Of a DNA stretch of 64,000 nucleotides, positions 1 through 7,782 are shown piece by piece; position 1 is the first letter of the stretch; the number at the start of each line of letters is the position of its first letter. The stretch is taken from contig JADLDR010000118.1 in assembly GCA_020846535.1 (NCBI GenBank), positions 62,001-126,000 of the forward strand, in the 5' to 3' direction. A model generated the notes under the pieces. That model made no database searches, was not told the origin of the DNA, and saw nothing but the letters and a program-made list of their open reading frames with translations. The stretch comes from Armatimonadota bacterium (GTDB taxonomy: Bacteria; Armatimonadota; JADLDR01). The position numbers and the translations under genes were made by a program.

Positions 1-21
1 ACCCGATGGATCGCCCCGCCC

Positions 22-246
22 TCACAGATATTTCGAGAATTTATTCTGTAGCCGCATCATTTCGGCCCACTCCTCCGTGTCTTCGATGTGCCGATTCAGG
101 TCTTTCACTGCCAGCAGGAGAGTCTCCCTGTCGGCCCGCGCTTTTTCCAGTTCGCGGGCGATGCGGCGTTCTTTCGCTTCCCGCGCCCACCAGTAAGCGA
201 CGCCGGCGGCCACCGGAAGAAGCATCAGCAGAATATCGGATAGCAT
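22..246 (-). CDS. Small single-pass membrane coiled-coil protein
   Basis: The product is 74 residues: one N-terminal membrane segment (about residues 3-20, MLSDILLMLLPVAAGVAYWW) followed by a highly charged helix likely to form a coiled coil. The ORF track gives a longer reading, but the ATG at 246 has an AGGAG 5-6 bases upstream and begins right before the membrane helix, so I start there. The layout (membrane anchor plus charged helix) is the same as in the three tandem proteins near 50.3-51.4 kb, although it lacks their GFDA motif. No family is recognised. Its 3' end lies close to the window edge, so any operon partner downstream is unseen. Confidence 0.6.
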   Translation of the reverse strand: MLSDILLMLLPVAAGVAYWWAREAKERRIARELEKARADRETLLLAVKDLNRHIEDTEEWAEMMRLQNKFSKYL

Positions 247-269
247 GGAAACTCCTTGAAAAGCGACAG

Positions 270-890
270 CTATTCCACAATCGCCCCATAGCACTGGGCA
301 AAGTGGGCGGCTTGAGCAATATCCAGCCACGCGCCTCGGATATCGGCATCCCGAAGATCGGCTCCGGTCAGGTCGGCCCCTCTCAGGTCGGTTCCAGCCA
401 GCCGGGTCCCGGTGAGGTTGGATCGGGACAGGTCGGCGTCGCGGAGGTCGCATTCGAGCAGACAGGCTCCGTAGAGGTCGGCCTCTATCAGCTTCAGGCC
501 CTGAAGGTCAAGCCCTTTCAATGTTTGATGCCGCAGGATCGCCCACGACCAGTTGCCGCCGGAAACCTTCAGCCCGTCCAGGTTGGCCTCGATAAAGGTT
601 GCGCCCAGCATCCGGCAATTCTCGAATTGCGCCATAAAGAGATTGGCATGATCGAACAGGCTGCCGGTAAAGGAGCATACTTCAAAAGAGGCCGAGTTGA
701 TGCGGGCCTGAGTGAAATCGCATTCTTCGAACCGGCAGTGTCTGGCCCTGACCTCGCTCAGCCGCGCCCCGACGAAACGGCAGGCTGTAAACGAGCAGCG
801 CGCCCATTCTGCTTCGGAAAAATCCGCCTCCTCAAAGGATTCGTTTTCATAGACGGCTTCTGTCCATACGTTATCCTCTTGCCGTTTCAT
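270..890 (-). CDS. Pentapeptide-repeat protein
   Basis: The 206-residue protein is mostly pentapeptide repeats of the A(D/N)LXX type; the C-terminal part reads DLRDADLSRSNLTG and continues in register, while the N-terminal half has looser repeats such as ARHCRFEECDF. Such repeats fold as a right-handed quadrilateral beta-helix, cytoplasmic in most cases; functions range from DNA-gyrase protection to unknown. There is no signal peptide or extra catalytic domain. The ATG at 890 follows a GAAAGG ribosome site; the ORF track extends further upstream without support. It lies 23 bases upstream of the small membrane-protein gene on the same strand, so the two may be cotranscribed. Specific function cannot be assigned. 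Confidence 0.85.
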   Translation of the reverse strand: MKRQEDNVWTEAVYENESFEEADFSEAEWARCSFTACRFVGARLSEVRARHCRFEECDFTQARINSASFEVCSFTGSLFDHANLFMAQFENCRMLGATFIEANLDGLKVSGGNWSWAILRHQTLKGLDLQGLKLIEADLYGACLLECDLRDADLSRSNLTGTRLAGTDLRGADLTGADLRDADIRGAWLDIAQAAHFAQCYGAIVE

Positions 891-1062
891 CGCCTTTCCT
901 TTCTTGGCCGGGATACCGTCTTTCATTTCCCTGGTTCCAGGCGAATTTCCTTCGGAACCGGAAGCCGCAGGCATCATGCGGCCCGGCTCACCCTGAAACC
1001 ATCGGGGATGCGGTTTGTTCCACATAATAGAGGGAACGAATCGGCAGACATGAGGAGGTGCG

Positions 1063-1544
1063 ATGAAACGGACGGACTCTAACGACAGCGGGCAGCCTGC
1101 CTACCCCGACCTGGTCCCCCGGCACCGGTCGTGGGCACAGATCAGCACCCGCAATTCGCTGATCGGGGCTGCAATCTTTCTCGGTTTTATCCTGCTGCTC
1201 TATCTTGCGGTCGAGCATGGAGGGGCCGCCACCGGAGTGCTGGCTGTCGTGGCTTTTGTCGCCCTGACCGTCGGCGCATTCTCGGTGATCGGGCTGATCT
1301 TCAAGCCCGCGCAAAAGACGGCTCTCACCACTAACCAGAAACTGGAGCAATCCGTTAGGGAGGCTCTGGACGCCGATCCCCGCGTGAACGCCAACCTGGT
1401 CCTCGTCCGAATTGAAAACGGCATCGCCTATCTGACCGGGCGGCAGGAAACCGTCGATGCCCGCGATGCGGCCACCGAAATCGTCGCTCACATTCCGGAC
1501 TCCAAGCTGTCTCCAACGATATCGAGATCATGCCCAGCGTTTGA
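1063..1544 (+). pseudogene. BON-domain membrane protein, apparent single-base frameshift near the 3' end
   Basis: The reading frame opens with a strong GGAGGTG ribosome site. It encodes two membrane helices (about residues 32-50 and 55-78) and then a BON domain (about 90-160), a small domain thought to bind membranes or other envelope proteins. After AAEIVAHIP-like text the track frame runs into an atypical tail (to 1581). Inserting one G into CCGGAC at about 1497-1500 restores IPGLQAVSNDIEIMPSV and a stop at 1542-1544, which is the normal end of a BON domain. I therefore annotate to 1544 and read it as a one-base deletion or a sequence error. It stands alone and is followed by a terminator. 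Confidence 0.75.
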
Positions 1545-1566
1545 CAGAGACCTATCCACCGCATCG

Positions 1567-1600
1567 AAAGCCCCGACCTGACATCAGGCCGGGGCTTTGT
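1567..1600 (+). terminator. Intrinsic terminator after the BON-domain gene
   Basis: AAAGCCCCG and CGGGGCTTT form a perfect 9-bp stem, extended by further pairing in the loop, ending in TTTGT. It sits about 25 bases after the restored stop codon of the BON gene. Confidence 0.75.
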
Positions 1601-1634
1601 GTTGGGCCAGGTAGGAGTAAAGGCGGCCTGCATG

Positions 1635-1940
1635 GAATGTTGTAGGGGCGCGATTTATCACGCCCCATAGCGATCCAGATAAGGTAAAACATCCTCCGCT
1701 CCTGGGGGCGGGGGGACCGCTCTCCCCTGGCCTGGGTTGCCTCTCTCCCCTAACCCCTCTCCCCGAAACGGGGAGAGGGGGAGAGAGGGTGCGGTGCTTG
1801 ACCATCCCATCTCCTCCCCCTGCCTGTTTCGGGAAGGGGGAGGGGGGGTTAGGGAACAATCTATCAAAGGCCCGCACCCCGCCCCGGCGGGACAGTCACC
1901 CTGATCTGGATCGCGATGGGGCGAACCTTGTGTTCGCTCC
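1635..1940. repeat. Interspersed palindromic repeat, family R3, copy 1
   Basis: This gene-free stretch is a mosaic of inverted repeats. It contains the strong hairpin CCCCTCTCCCCGAAACGGGG and a second G-rich hairpin, followed by text with GATCTGGATCGCGATGGGGC. The reverse complement of this stretch matches 60265-60500 through most of its length, including the ATCCAGATCAGG, CTTTGATAGA and GGGGGAGGAGATGG blocks in the same order. No protein frame in it looks real. It ends just before the MBL-fold gene and supplies the false N-terminal extension of that ORF in the track. Confidence 0.8.
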
Positions 1941-1975
1941 TGAAAAAGCCCTTGCAGAAAGGAATCTATCCGATC

Positions 1976-2902
1976 ATGAAGCTCCGCTTTCTCGGCACTT
2001 CCGCCGGGGAACTCTACCCGGGACTCTGGTGCCGCTGCCGGGCCTGTCAGACGGCCCGCGAGGGAACAGAACGGGACAGGCGGCAGAGCGCCACACTATA
2101 TATCGTTCCTTCGGCTGGCAAGTCGTCCCTTCACGATAAGGAAGAGGCCGTGTTGGTGGATTTTCCCCCCGAAATCGCCCATCAGGCGTTTCGCCACCGC
2201 GTCGACCTGGCCGGCCTTCGATACCTTCTGATGACCCACTCGCACGGAGACCACTGGTTTCCCTACCTGCTGCGCTGGCGGCACAGGGCGGAGGTGATTT
2301 CCGAGGATCCGCCCACGAACATCGGCGGGCCTCGCTTTACGGCCCTGCCCACCCTGCACATCTACGGCAACGCCGCAGTCGAAGCCGTCCTGCAAAGAGA
2401 GTTGGGAAGCAACCTGGCCCCTTACGACCTGGAATACCACTGCATTCATCCCGGAGACAGCTTCCGCGCGGGCGCGGTGTCCGTGACCGCTGTAAGGGCC
2501 AATCACGATGTCGGCAGCGAGGAGGCGCTTCACTATATCTGCCAGGACGTCCGCGCGACCGTCCTCTACGGGCTGGACGGCAGCACCTTCCTTTCCGAAA
2601 CGCGGGAAAGGCTGCGGGATTTTCGCTTCGACGCCGTGGTTCTGGAAAGCACTTTCGGCCAAGGCGAAGGGGGCGGCCACCGCAACTTCGCCCGGCTCAC
2701 AGAGGAAGCAGACTGGTTTCGTCAGGAAAAGCTGCTGACCGGCGGCGGGATCATCGTCGCCACCCATTTTTCTCCCCACCACTGCCCTCCCCACCGGCAG
2801 ACCGAAGCGTATTTGCGGCCATTCGACATCATCGCCGCCTGGGACGGCATGGAAATAGAGGTGGGGCGCAGCGGTAAAGGAGAAAAGGAGGATTCCCGAT
2901 GA
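1976..2902 (+). CDS. Metallo-beta-lactamase-fold hydrolase (PhnP-like)
   Basis: The 308-residue product begins MKLRFLGTSAGE, the usual first strand of PhnP/ribonuclease-Z-like MBL proteins. It has a Cys pair early on (CRCRAC) and the metal-binding HSHGDHW motif near residue 95, with later His ligands in THFSPHHCPP near the C-terminus. PhnP-type proteins are phosphodiesterases acting on cyclic nucleotides or cyclic sugar phosphates, but the substrate here is unknown. I take the ATG at 1976 rather than the track start, because the upstream codons lie inside a repeat. Its stop overlaps the next ATG by four bases, so it is translationally coupled to the shortened MBL gene downstream. Confidence 0.85.
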   Translation: MKLRFLGTSAGELYPGLWCRCRACQTAREGTERDRRQSATLYIVPSAGKSSLHDKEEAVLVDFPPEIAHQAFRHRVDLAGLRYLLMTHSHGDHWFPYLLRWRHRAEVISEDPPTNIGGPRFTALPTLHIYGNAAVEAVLQRELGSNLAPYDLEYHCIHPGDSFRAGAVSVTAVRANHDVGSEEALHYICQDVRATVLYGLDGSTFLSETRERLRDFRFDAVVLESTFGQGEGGGHRNFARLTEEADWFRQEKLLTGGGIIVATHFSPHHCPPHRQTEAYLRPFDIIAAWDGMEIEVGRSGKGEKEDSR

Positions 2903-3213
2903 CGGCAGGGGCTGAGACGAGGGTGATATTTCTGGGAACCTCGGCAGCGGTGCCGGACGACGGGCGCGATTCGGCCTGTCTGCTCATTAACGAGGCCTCC
3001 TATGGCCCCGATCCCGCGCCCTCCGACAGCCCATCCCTCTATTCAGGAGCGCCGGAGGCCGTCCGGGCCGCCCCGGAAGCCGGGGCCGGTCGCCTGGCCC
3101 TGATCCACTGCCCGGAGAATCGCCAGTCCGCCGCGCTCGCCGCCCGGGCTATCTTCCCGGAAACCTTCTGGCCCGAAGAGGGCGATACGGCTGTGGTGGC
3201 CGCTCCGAGATAG
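2899..3213 (+). pseudogene. MBL-fold hydrolase remnant with internal deletion
   Basis: The 104-residue ORF starts like a full MBL protein (VIFLGTSAAVPDDGRDSACL) and ends like one (RAIFPETFWPEEGD), but the middle of about 150-200 residues, including the HxHxDH metal site, is absent. What joins the two ends is a low-complexity Pro/Ala/Ser stretch. The simplest reading is an in-frame internal deletion of a second MBL gene that once formed a pair with the upstream one (ATGA overlap). It might still be translated, but cannot be a metal hydrolase in the usual way. Confidence 0.65.
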
Positions 3214-3296
3214 GCCAACGGCCCGCAAGAAATACCGCTTTAACCACCTACACCTCGGGGAATATCAAGAGATGGCTCCCCTATTTATAAGGCGTC

Positions 3297-4064
3297 TTAC
3301 CCCCCGTCCGTGCCCTCCGGTGGCGCTTCCTCGCCCTGGAGGGCTTCCTCGTCTTTGGCTTTCTGCTGAGCCTCTTTTTCCGCCTTCAGGCGGGCGATAT
3401 CCTCGAAGACAGGCGGGGGATATCGCTCCTCGGTCAGCATGCCGTAGATGGCGAAGGGTTTGCCCAGGCGGCAGGCCCAGCCGCTGTCGCCGTAGGACCA
3501 ATGCCACCACTCGTCATAGCAATTGCTGAAACCGGCCCGGCTCATAGCCTCGATCAGCATCCTGCGGTTCTCCTTCGCCTGGGGAGCGAGGAAAAGGGCA
3601 TAGGTGGGCTGGGTGTTTTTCCCTTCCCGGGAGGCGGAGGAGAGATCCAGATCATTGCCCTCGGGATCCAGGATGCCGATATCGACGGCCCCGCCGGTAC
3701 AGTGGCCGGGCGGGGTCGGGGTGTCGGGGGGATGAAAGAATTTGTTGGCCTGACGGCGCATAATCGAGTAGGGCCATTCAGGATGCTTTTCCTTGAGGCC
3801 GTTAAAGTAATTCCAGTAGCCTCCGGCCTGTATCTCCAGGGTGCGGAGGGCTGTTCCGATTTTCAGGCGGTAGCCGGTGGACAGATTGCATTGCGCCTCG
3901 TTCAGCATCCCGGCCACCGTGCGGCGGAGCCAGGGCAGTTTGGTGATGAGAACGACATCCGGGCAAAACGTTCGGAGGTCTACCAGTTCCTCCCCGCATT
4001 CGCGAATAGGCACGCGGTTCAACTGGCAGATGCCCGGCTCCCGCGGGGCGTGAGGCTCTCTCAT
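3297..4064 (-). CDS. D-alanyl-D-alanine dipeptidase-like peptidase, family M15
   Basis: The 255-residue protein has both zinc-site signatures of M15/VanX-like enzymes: GHCTGGAVDIGI (His and Asp ligands, about residue 140) and EWWHWSYGD (catalytic Glu and third ligand His, about 205). These enzymes split D-Ala-D-Ala or trim peptidoglycan stem peptides. The last 30 or so residues are an acidic/lysine-rich tail (KAEKEAQQKAKDEE) not needed for the fold. No signal peptide is evident, which fits a cytoplasmic dipeptidase as in VanX. The AAGGAG site is 13 bases from the ATG, a little far, so the start is slightly uncertain. Confidence 0.85.
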   Translation of the reverse strand: MREPHAPREPGICQLNRVPIRECGEELVDLRTFCPDVVLITKLPWLRRTVAGMLNEAQCNLSTGYRLKIGTALRTLEIQAGGYWNYFNGLKEKHPEWPYSIMRRQANKFFHPPDTPTPPGHCTGGAVDIGILDPEGNDLDLSSASREGKNTQPTYALFLAPQAKENRRMLIEAMSRAGFSNCYDEWWHWSYGDSGWACRLGKPFAIYGMLTEERYPPPVFEDIARLKAEKEAQQKAKDEEALQGEEAPPEGTDGG

Positions 4065-4147
4065 GGGCTGATGGGAACTCCTTGGCAGTGATCGTTATGC
4101 TAAGCAGCCTGTTGGAGCAAGAGGGCGCTTTTGCCCGCGACCAGGTC

Positions 4148-4222
4148 GTAGGGGCGAACCTCGTGTTCGCCTTCAAACACGCCCTATGTTGGAGGGCAGG
4201 GCGATCACAAGGATCGCCCCTA
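4148..4222. repeat. Short inverted repeat of the TAGGGGCG type
   Basis: GTAGGGGCGAAC at one end and GATCGCCCCTAC at the other bracket a GC-rich spacer. The same TAGGGGCG/CGCCCCTA ends recur at about 1645, 34985, 46611 and 60266, so this is a dispersed palindrome rather than a terminator of one gene. Confidence 0.55.
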
Positions 4223-4324
4223 CGGATCTATCCTGCACAACGGAACGTTTACTCCAACGACCTGCTTAGAGTTCGTACCCGTTCCGAGATATTCCTTCTG
4301 TGAGATGGTGCGGGGGAAGCCACC

Positions 4325-4600
4325 CTACCCTCCCAGCTTTCCCCTCACCTCATCCTCCGACAGCCCTATGATCTCCAGCACCTTTTCGCGGCTCTTGTGG
4401 CCCTGGACGACCGAAACCTGGGATTTGCGAAGACCCAGAACACCGGCGAGGAACGATTCGAGGGCGCGGTTGGCGGCTCCTTCCACAGGAGGGGCGGTCA
4501 CTTTCAGGTGGAGAGCGCCTTCTTTGAAACCGATGATTTCGCTGCGGGAGGCTTTGGGCTGGAGGCGCACGAAGAGGGTGGCGCGTTTGGCGGCGCTCAT
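4325..4600 (-). CDS. yggU: DUF167 / YggU family protein
   Basis: The 91-residue protein matches the small DUF167 family along its whole length: RLQPKASRSEIIGF near the start and VTAPPVEGAANRALESFLA in the middle, the latter being the family's signature helix. The biochemical role of the family is unknown. It is the last gene of the minus-strand division block, and its ATG overlaps the stop of the CPBP protease gene by four bases, so it is translationally coupled. A yggU-type gene near yggS, proC and yggT is a common arrangement in bacteria. Confidence 0.9.
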   Translation of the reverse strand: MSAAKRATLFVRLQPKASRSEIIGFKEGALHLKVTAPPVEGAANRALESFLAGVLGLRKSQVSVVQGHKSREKVLEIIGLSEDEVRGKLGG

Positions 4601-6078
4601 TTAGGGAAAAGGGTTGTCACGAACAGAAAGGCGATCCCGTTGTTGATGCCGTGGGCGACCATGGAGGGGATCAGGGAATGGGTGTGTTCGTAGAGGAGAG
4701 CAAAGGAGACACCCAGGACGAAAATCGGCAGGAACCCGAGCGGAAGTTGCGGATGGACGATGGCGAAAAGGCCGGCGCTGAGCAACACCCCGGCGGTCAC
4801 CCCGAAGCGCATCCGGAGCGCCTGGTAGAGAACGCCGCGGAAGAAGATCTCCTCAAAGAACGGGGCCGCCACCGAAACCAGTAACAGGGAAAGGAGGCGC
4901 ATGATGAACCCTTCCGACTGGGCCATCATCGGGACTGCCGGGTTCATGGGGGTGGGGAGAGAGCGGAAATAGGTGCGGAAGATGATGGTGGAGATAATAG
5001 TGCCCAAGGCCAGGACGGGCAGGGTCGCCAAGTAGCCGCCCGCGCCCCAGGCAAGCTCCTTCCAGGCATTTTTCAGGCTCAGGCCGATCTCGCTCAGGCG
5101 GCTTTCCTGGCCTTCGGCCCGGACGGCCAGGAGCCGGAGGCCGCAAACACCAGCCAGCGCGTAAAGGCCCAGGGAGACGAGCAGACGGCCCGAGGCGGAT
5201 AGCGAATCCGGTGACAGGAGGCCGACGATCTGAGATTCGAGAACGGTCAGCAAAAAAATCCAGAAGATGAAGCTTTCCAGCAGGTCGAGCCGGGTCAGGC
5301 GCAGGTTCCAGGGAATCGGGGCCGGGCGCAGGCTGTAGCGGGCGACGAAATAGATGAGCCCGATCACCAGTCCCATCAGCCCCAGAAGTCCCAGGGCGAT
5401 AAAGAGGATGAAGAGCTTCATCACCGGGCGGGAGGCTTCGCGCTCCAGGATTCGCTGTTCGGCAAGGGAGCGGTCGTGCATGCCCGCCTTCCGGTAAAGC
5501 TGCGCCAGGGCGATATGCCGATACCAGGACAGGTTGAGACTCAGGGCCGTCTCCGCCAGAGCGCCGGCCTGATTCCGATTCACCGGTGCCTGGCCGCACA
5601 CCGCCTGCCAGAAAGCGCGTTCCCTTTGCAGAGGAACCCGCCGATCCTGAACCACCGCAGCCCCACTTTCGAAGGCTTTCAGGGCTTCCTCCCGGCGGCC
5701 CATCAGAAGGTGCGAAAACCCGATCATCCGGAAGGCGCGGGAGCTTTGCGGAACGAGCCGGGAGGCCGCAAGGGCCTGGGGCAGCACCTGCCGGTCGACC
5801 ACCATCCGCTGGTCCTGCTGGCCCGAAGCACCGAAATACCGGCGCATAATCGAGGAGCTGAAATAGTAGCTGCGGAGGCTGAGGTCGGCCTGTATGATCT
5901 TTTCAAAAGCTTCGGATCGCGGGGAGACCTCCCGGACCAACCTCAAACGGCTTACACCGAAGTTCACCAGGAGGGCGAACACCATCAGGCCGATCCACCG
6001 GTATCGCCACGGCGAGGGTGAAGGCAGTGGCGGCGGGGGCGGAAGCGACGGTTCCACGGGTTCTTCAGGGAGTGTCAT
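4597..6078 (-). CDS. CPBP-family intramembrane protease with N-terminal repeat region
   Basis: The 493-residue protein starts with a proline-rich cytoplasmic tail and one membrane helix (about 27-42). A soluble segment with TPR-like helices follows (about 55-215, for example SHLLMGRREEALKAFESGA). The rest is a multi-pass region. The C-terminal part carries the CPBP (CAAX protease and bacteriocin-processing) signature: FFEEIFFRG (about 403-411), AIVHP (about 442) and VAHGINN (about 476), which are the catalytic Glu-Glu and His residues. Family members cleave or process membrane-bound peptides; the substrate is unknown. It starts one base from the divIVA stop and overlaps yggU, so it belongs to that operon. 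Confidence 0.85.
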   Translation of the reverse strand: MTLPEEPVEPSLPPPPPLPSPSPWRYRWIGLMVFALLVNFGVSRLRLVREVSPRSEAFEKIIQADLSLRSYYFSSSIMRRYFGASGQQDQRMVVDRQVLPQALAASRLVPQSSRAFRMIGFSHLLMGRREEALKAFESGAAVVQDRRVPLQRERAFWQAVCGQAPVNRNQAGALAETALSLNLSWYRHIALAQLYRKAGMHDRSLAEQRILEREASRPVMKLFILFIALGLLGLMGLVIGLIYFVARYSLRPAPIPWNLRLTRLDLLESFIFWIFLLTVLESQIVGLLSPDSLSASGRLLVSLGLYALAGVCGLRLLAVRAEGQESRLSEIGLSLKNAWKELAWGAGGYLATLPVLALGTIISTIIFRTYFRSLPTPMNPAVPMMAQSEGFIMRLLSLLLVSVAAPFFEEIFFRGVLYQALRMRFGVTAGVLLSAGLFAIVHPQLPLGFLPIFVLGVSFALLYEHTHSLIPSMVAHGINNGIAFLFVTTLFPK

Positions 6079-6569
6079 CAGAGTTTTACGGCGGCGGACG
6101 TTTCTTCCGCCGGGCAGTCTTTCCGGCGGTCGCGCAGCATTTCCATATGCGCTTGCAGGAGGGCTTCGAGTTCCAGGGTGAACCGTTCCCGCTCACGCTT
6201 CAGGCTCTCGATCTCGACCTGAACCTGTCTGCGCTGGGACGCAGCCCCGTCCAGGATATCGCGAGCCTCCTGCCGGGCCTGCTGCAAGATCAGTTCGGCC
6301 TCTTTGTTGGCAGCGTGGCGGCGGTCTTCGGCGGTCTTTTCGGCTAGGAGCAGGGCGTTCTGGAGAGTGCTTTCGGTCAGATTGTAGTACTCCACCTTCC
6401 GGGTAAGGGTTTCGGCCTCGCTGAGCAGGGCGGCCCGCTCCTGGAGCAGCGATTCGAGCGCCGAGGACACCTCACCGCGAAACGCCTCCACATCTCCGAT
6501 ATGGTATCCCCGGAACACATGCCGGAATATGCGGTTCTCGATATCGACAGGCGTCAGGCGCACGATCAT
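6078..6569 (-). CDS. divIVA: DivIVA-domain protein
   Basis: The 163-residue protein begins with the DivIVA N-terminal motif (LTPVDIENRIFRHVFRGYHIGDVEAFRGEV is the region; the key FR-GY-VEAF residues are visible), which binds curved membrane. A long coiled coil follows (about 35-145), with stretches such as LLAEKTAEDRRHAANKEAEL. DivIVA marks division sites and cell poles and recruits other factors. It lies three bases after yggT and one base before the CPBP gene. The neighbourhood (yggS, sepF, yggT, divIVA) is the classical ylm block of Gram-positive bacteria, which supports a division role. The ftsZ gene normally near it is not in the window. Confidence 0.9.
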   Translation of the reverse strand: MIVRLTPVDIENRIFRHVFRGYHIGDVEAFRGEVSSALESLLQERAALLSEAETLTRKVEYYNLTESTLQNALLLAEKTAEDRRHAANKEAELILQQARQEARDILDGAASQRRQVQVEIESLKRERERFTLELEALLQAHMEMLRDRRKDCPAEETSAAVKL

Positions 6570-6572
6570 ATC

Positions 6573-6833
6573 CTAGGCGATGATCAGAGAGATGACGACC
6601 CGCTCCACGAATCCCAGCACGAAGAACAGGAGGATCGGGGAGATATCGATCCCGATCTGCTTCGTCAAAGGCCAGAGAAGCCGCCGGAACGGGGCCAGGA
6701 TGGGGTTCACCACCGAATCGATGAACTTGACCACCGGATGCTGCCTGTCCAGCACCGGAACCCAGCTCAGCAGAACGTGAATCAAGACAAAGAGTTCCAG
6801 CACTTGAAAGACCAGATGAATCACAGAAACCAC
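6573..6833 (-). CDS. yggT: YggT family membrane protein
   Basis: The 86-residue protein has two hydrophobic helices (about 5-25 and 62-85) separated by the conserved NPILAPFRRLLWP loop typical of YggT/YlmG. Family members are involved in nucleoid or division organisation in cyanobacteria and Gram-positives and in osmotic tolerance in enterobacteria; the molecular role is not settled. The first codon is GTG, preceded by GAGGTG. It sits between proC and divIVA on the same strand, a standard position. Confidence 0.9.
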   Translation of the reverse strand: MVSVIHLVFQVLELFVLIHVLLSWVPVLDRQHPVVKFIDSVVNPILAPFRRLLWPLTKQIGIDISPILLFFVLGFVERVVISLIIA

Positions 6834-6954
6834 GACACCTCACCCTTCGTTGTTATGGGATTGTTGCTCAGGTGATATGTAGGGGCAGGGTATGCCGTGC
6901 CCTGGACTTCACCGGACCGGCTACCAGGTAGCTCGTTCCCGGGCGTAAATCCCG

Positions 6955-7776
6955 TTATTTGTTCTCCCGCCCCAGTTCTTGGGAGCGCCGGGCGGCGGCT
7001 TCCACGGCTTCGATGAGGGCGGATCGGAAGGCCCGGGACTCCATGGCAGCGATCCCGGCGATGGTCGTGCCGCCCGGGGAGGCGACCATATCCTTGAGCT
7101 GGCCCGGGTGCTTGCCTGATTCCAGCACCATCCGGGCCGCGCCCAGGACGGTCTGGGCCGCCAGGTCGGTCGCAATCGCCCGCGGCAGGCCCGCTTTCAC
7201 ACCGCCGTCGCTTAACGCTTCGATGAGAATATAGATATAGGCCGGGCCGCTCCCGCTGAGGCCGGTCACAGCGTCCATCAGTTTTTCCTCGACGACTACC
7301 GCCCTGCCGACCGCCTCGAAGATGCTCCGGGCTTGGCTCAGATGATCCTCGGAGGCGTGGGTTCCCCGGCAAAGCGCGGATGCCCCGGCACCGATCAAAG
7401 CCGGGGTGTTGGGCATGACGCGCACCACCGGAACCGGGGCCTGAATCCCGGCCTCGATGGCCGCGGTGGAAATGCCTGCCGCTATCGAGATCACCAGTTG
7501 TTCGGACGTCAGGAGGGAGCCGATATCGCGCAGGGCGAGGGGCATCACCTGGGGCTTGACCGCCAGAAGGACGAACTCGGCCCCGGCGACCGCTTCCCGG
7601 TTTTCGGCAGTCGCCGCGATATGGAGCGCATCCGACAGGAAAGACCTCCGACCGTGATCGATATCGGAGGCGACGATCTCCTCCGGGGCGAAAAGCCCTG
7701 CTCCGAGTGCGCCTCTTATCAGGGCTTCGGCCATCATGCCGCCCCCGACAAAGGCCGCCTTTTTATGGGCGCTCAT
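6955..7776 (-). CDS. proC: Pyrroline-5-carboxylate reductase
   Basis: This enzyme makes the last step of proline synthesis, reducing 1-pyrroline-5-carboxylate with NAD(P)H in the cytoplasm. The 273-residue length is normal. The Rossmann start AAFVGGGMMAEAL, the substrate-site SGSGPAY (about 173) and the VASPGGTTIAG signature near the C-terminus are all present. It lies seven bases after the sepF stop and upstream of yggT. Its place among division genes is a common, perhaps only historical, linkage. Confidence 0.96.
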   Translation of the reverse strand: MSAHKKAAFVGGGMMAEALIRGALGAGLFAPEEIVASDIDHGRRSFLSDALHIAATAENREAVAGAEFVLLAVKPQVMPLALRDIGSLLTSEQLVISIAAGISTAAIEAGIQAPVPVVRVMPNTPALIGAGASALCRGTHASEDHLSQARSIFEAVGRAVVVEEKLMDAVTGLSGSGPAYIYILIEALSDGGVKAGLPRAIATDLAAQTVLGAARMVLESGKHPGQLKDMVASPGGTTIAGIAAMESRAFRSALIEAVEAAARRSQELGRENK

Positions 7777-7782
7777 GGCAGT

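Noticed and set aside
1635-1940. Possible CRISPR array from the repeated C/G-rich blocks
   Set aside because: The repeats are few, inverted, of unequal length and without regular spacers; no cas gene is nearby.
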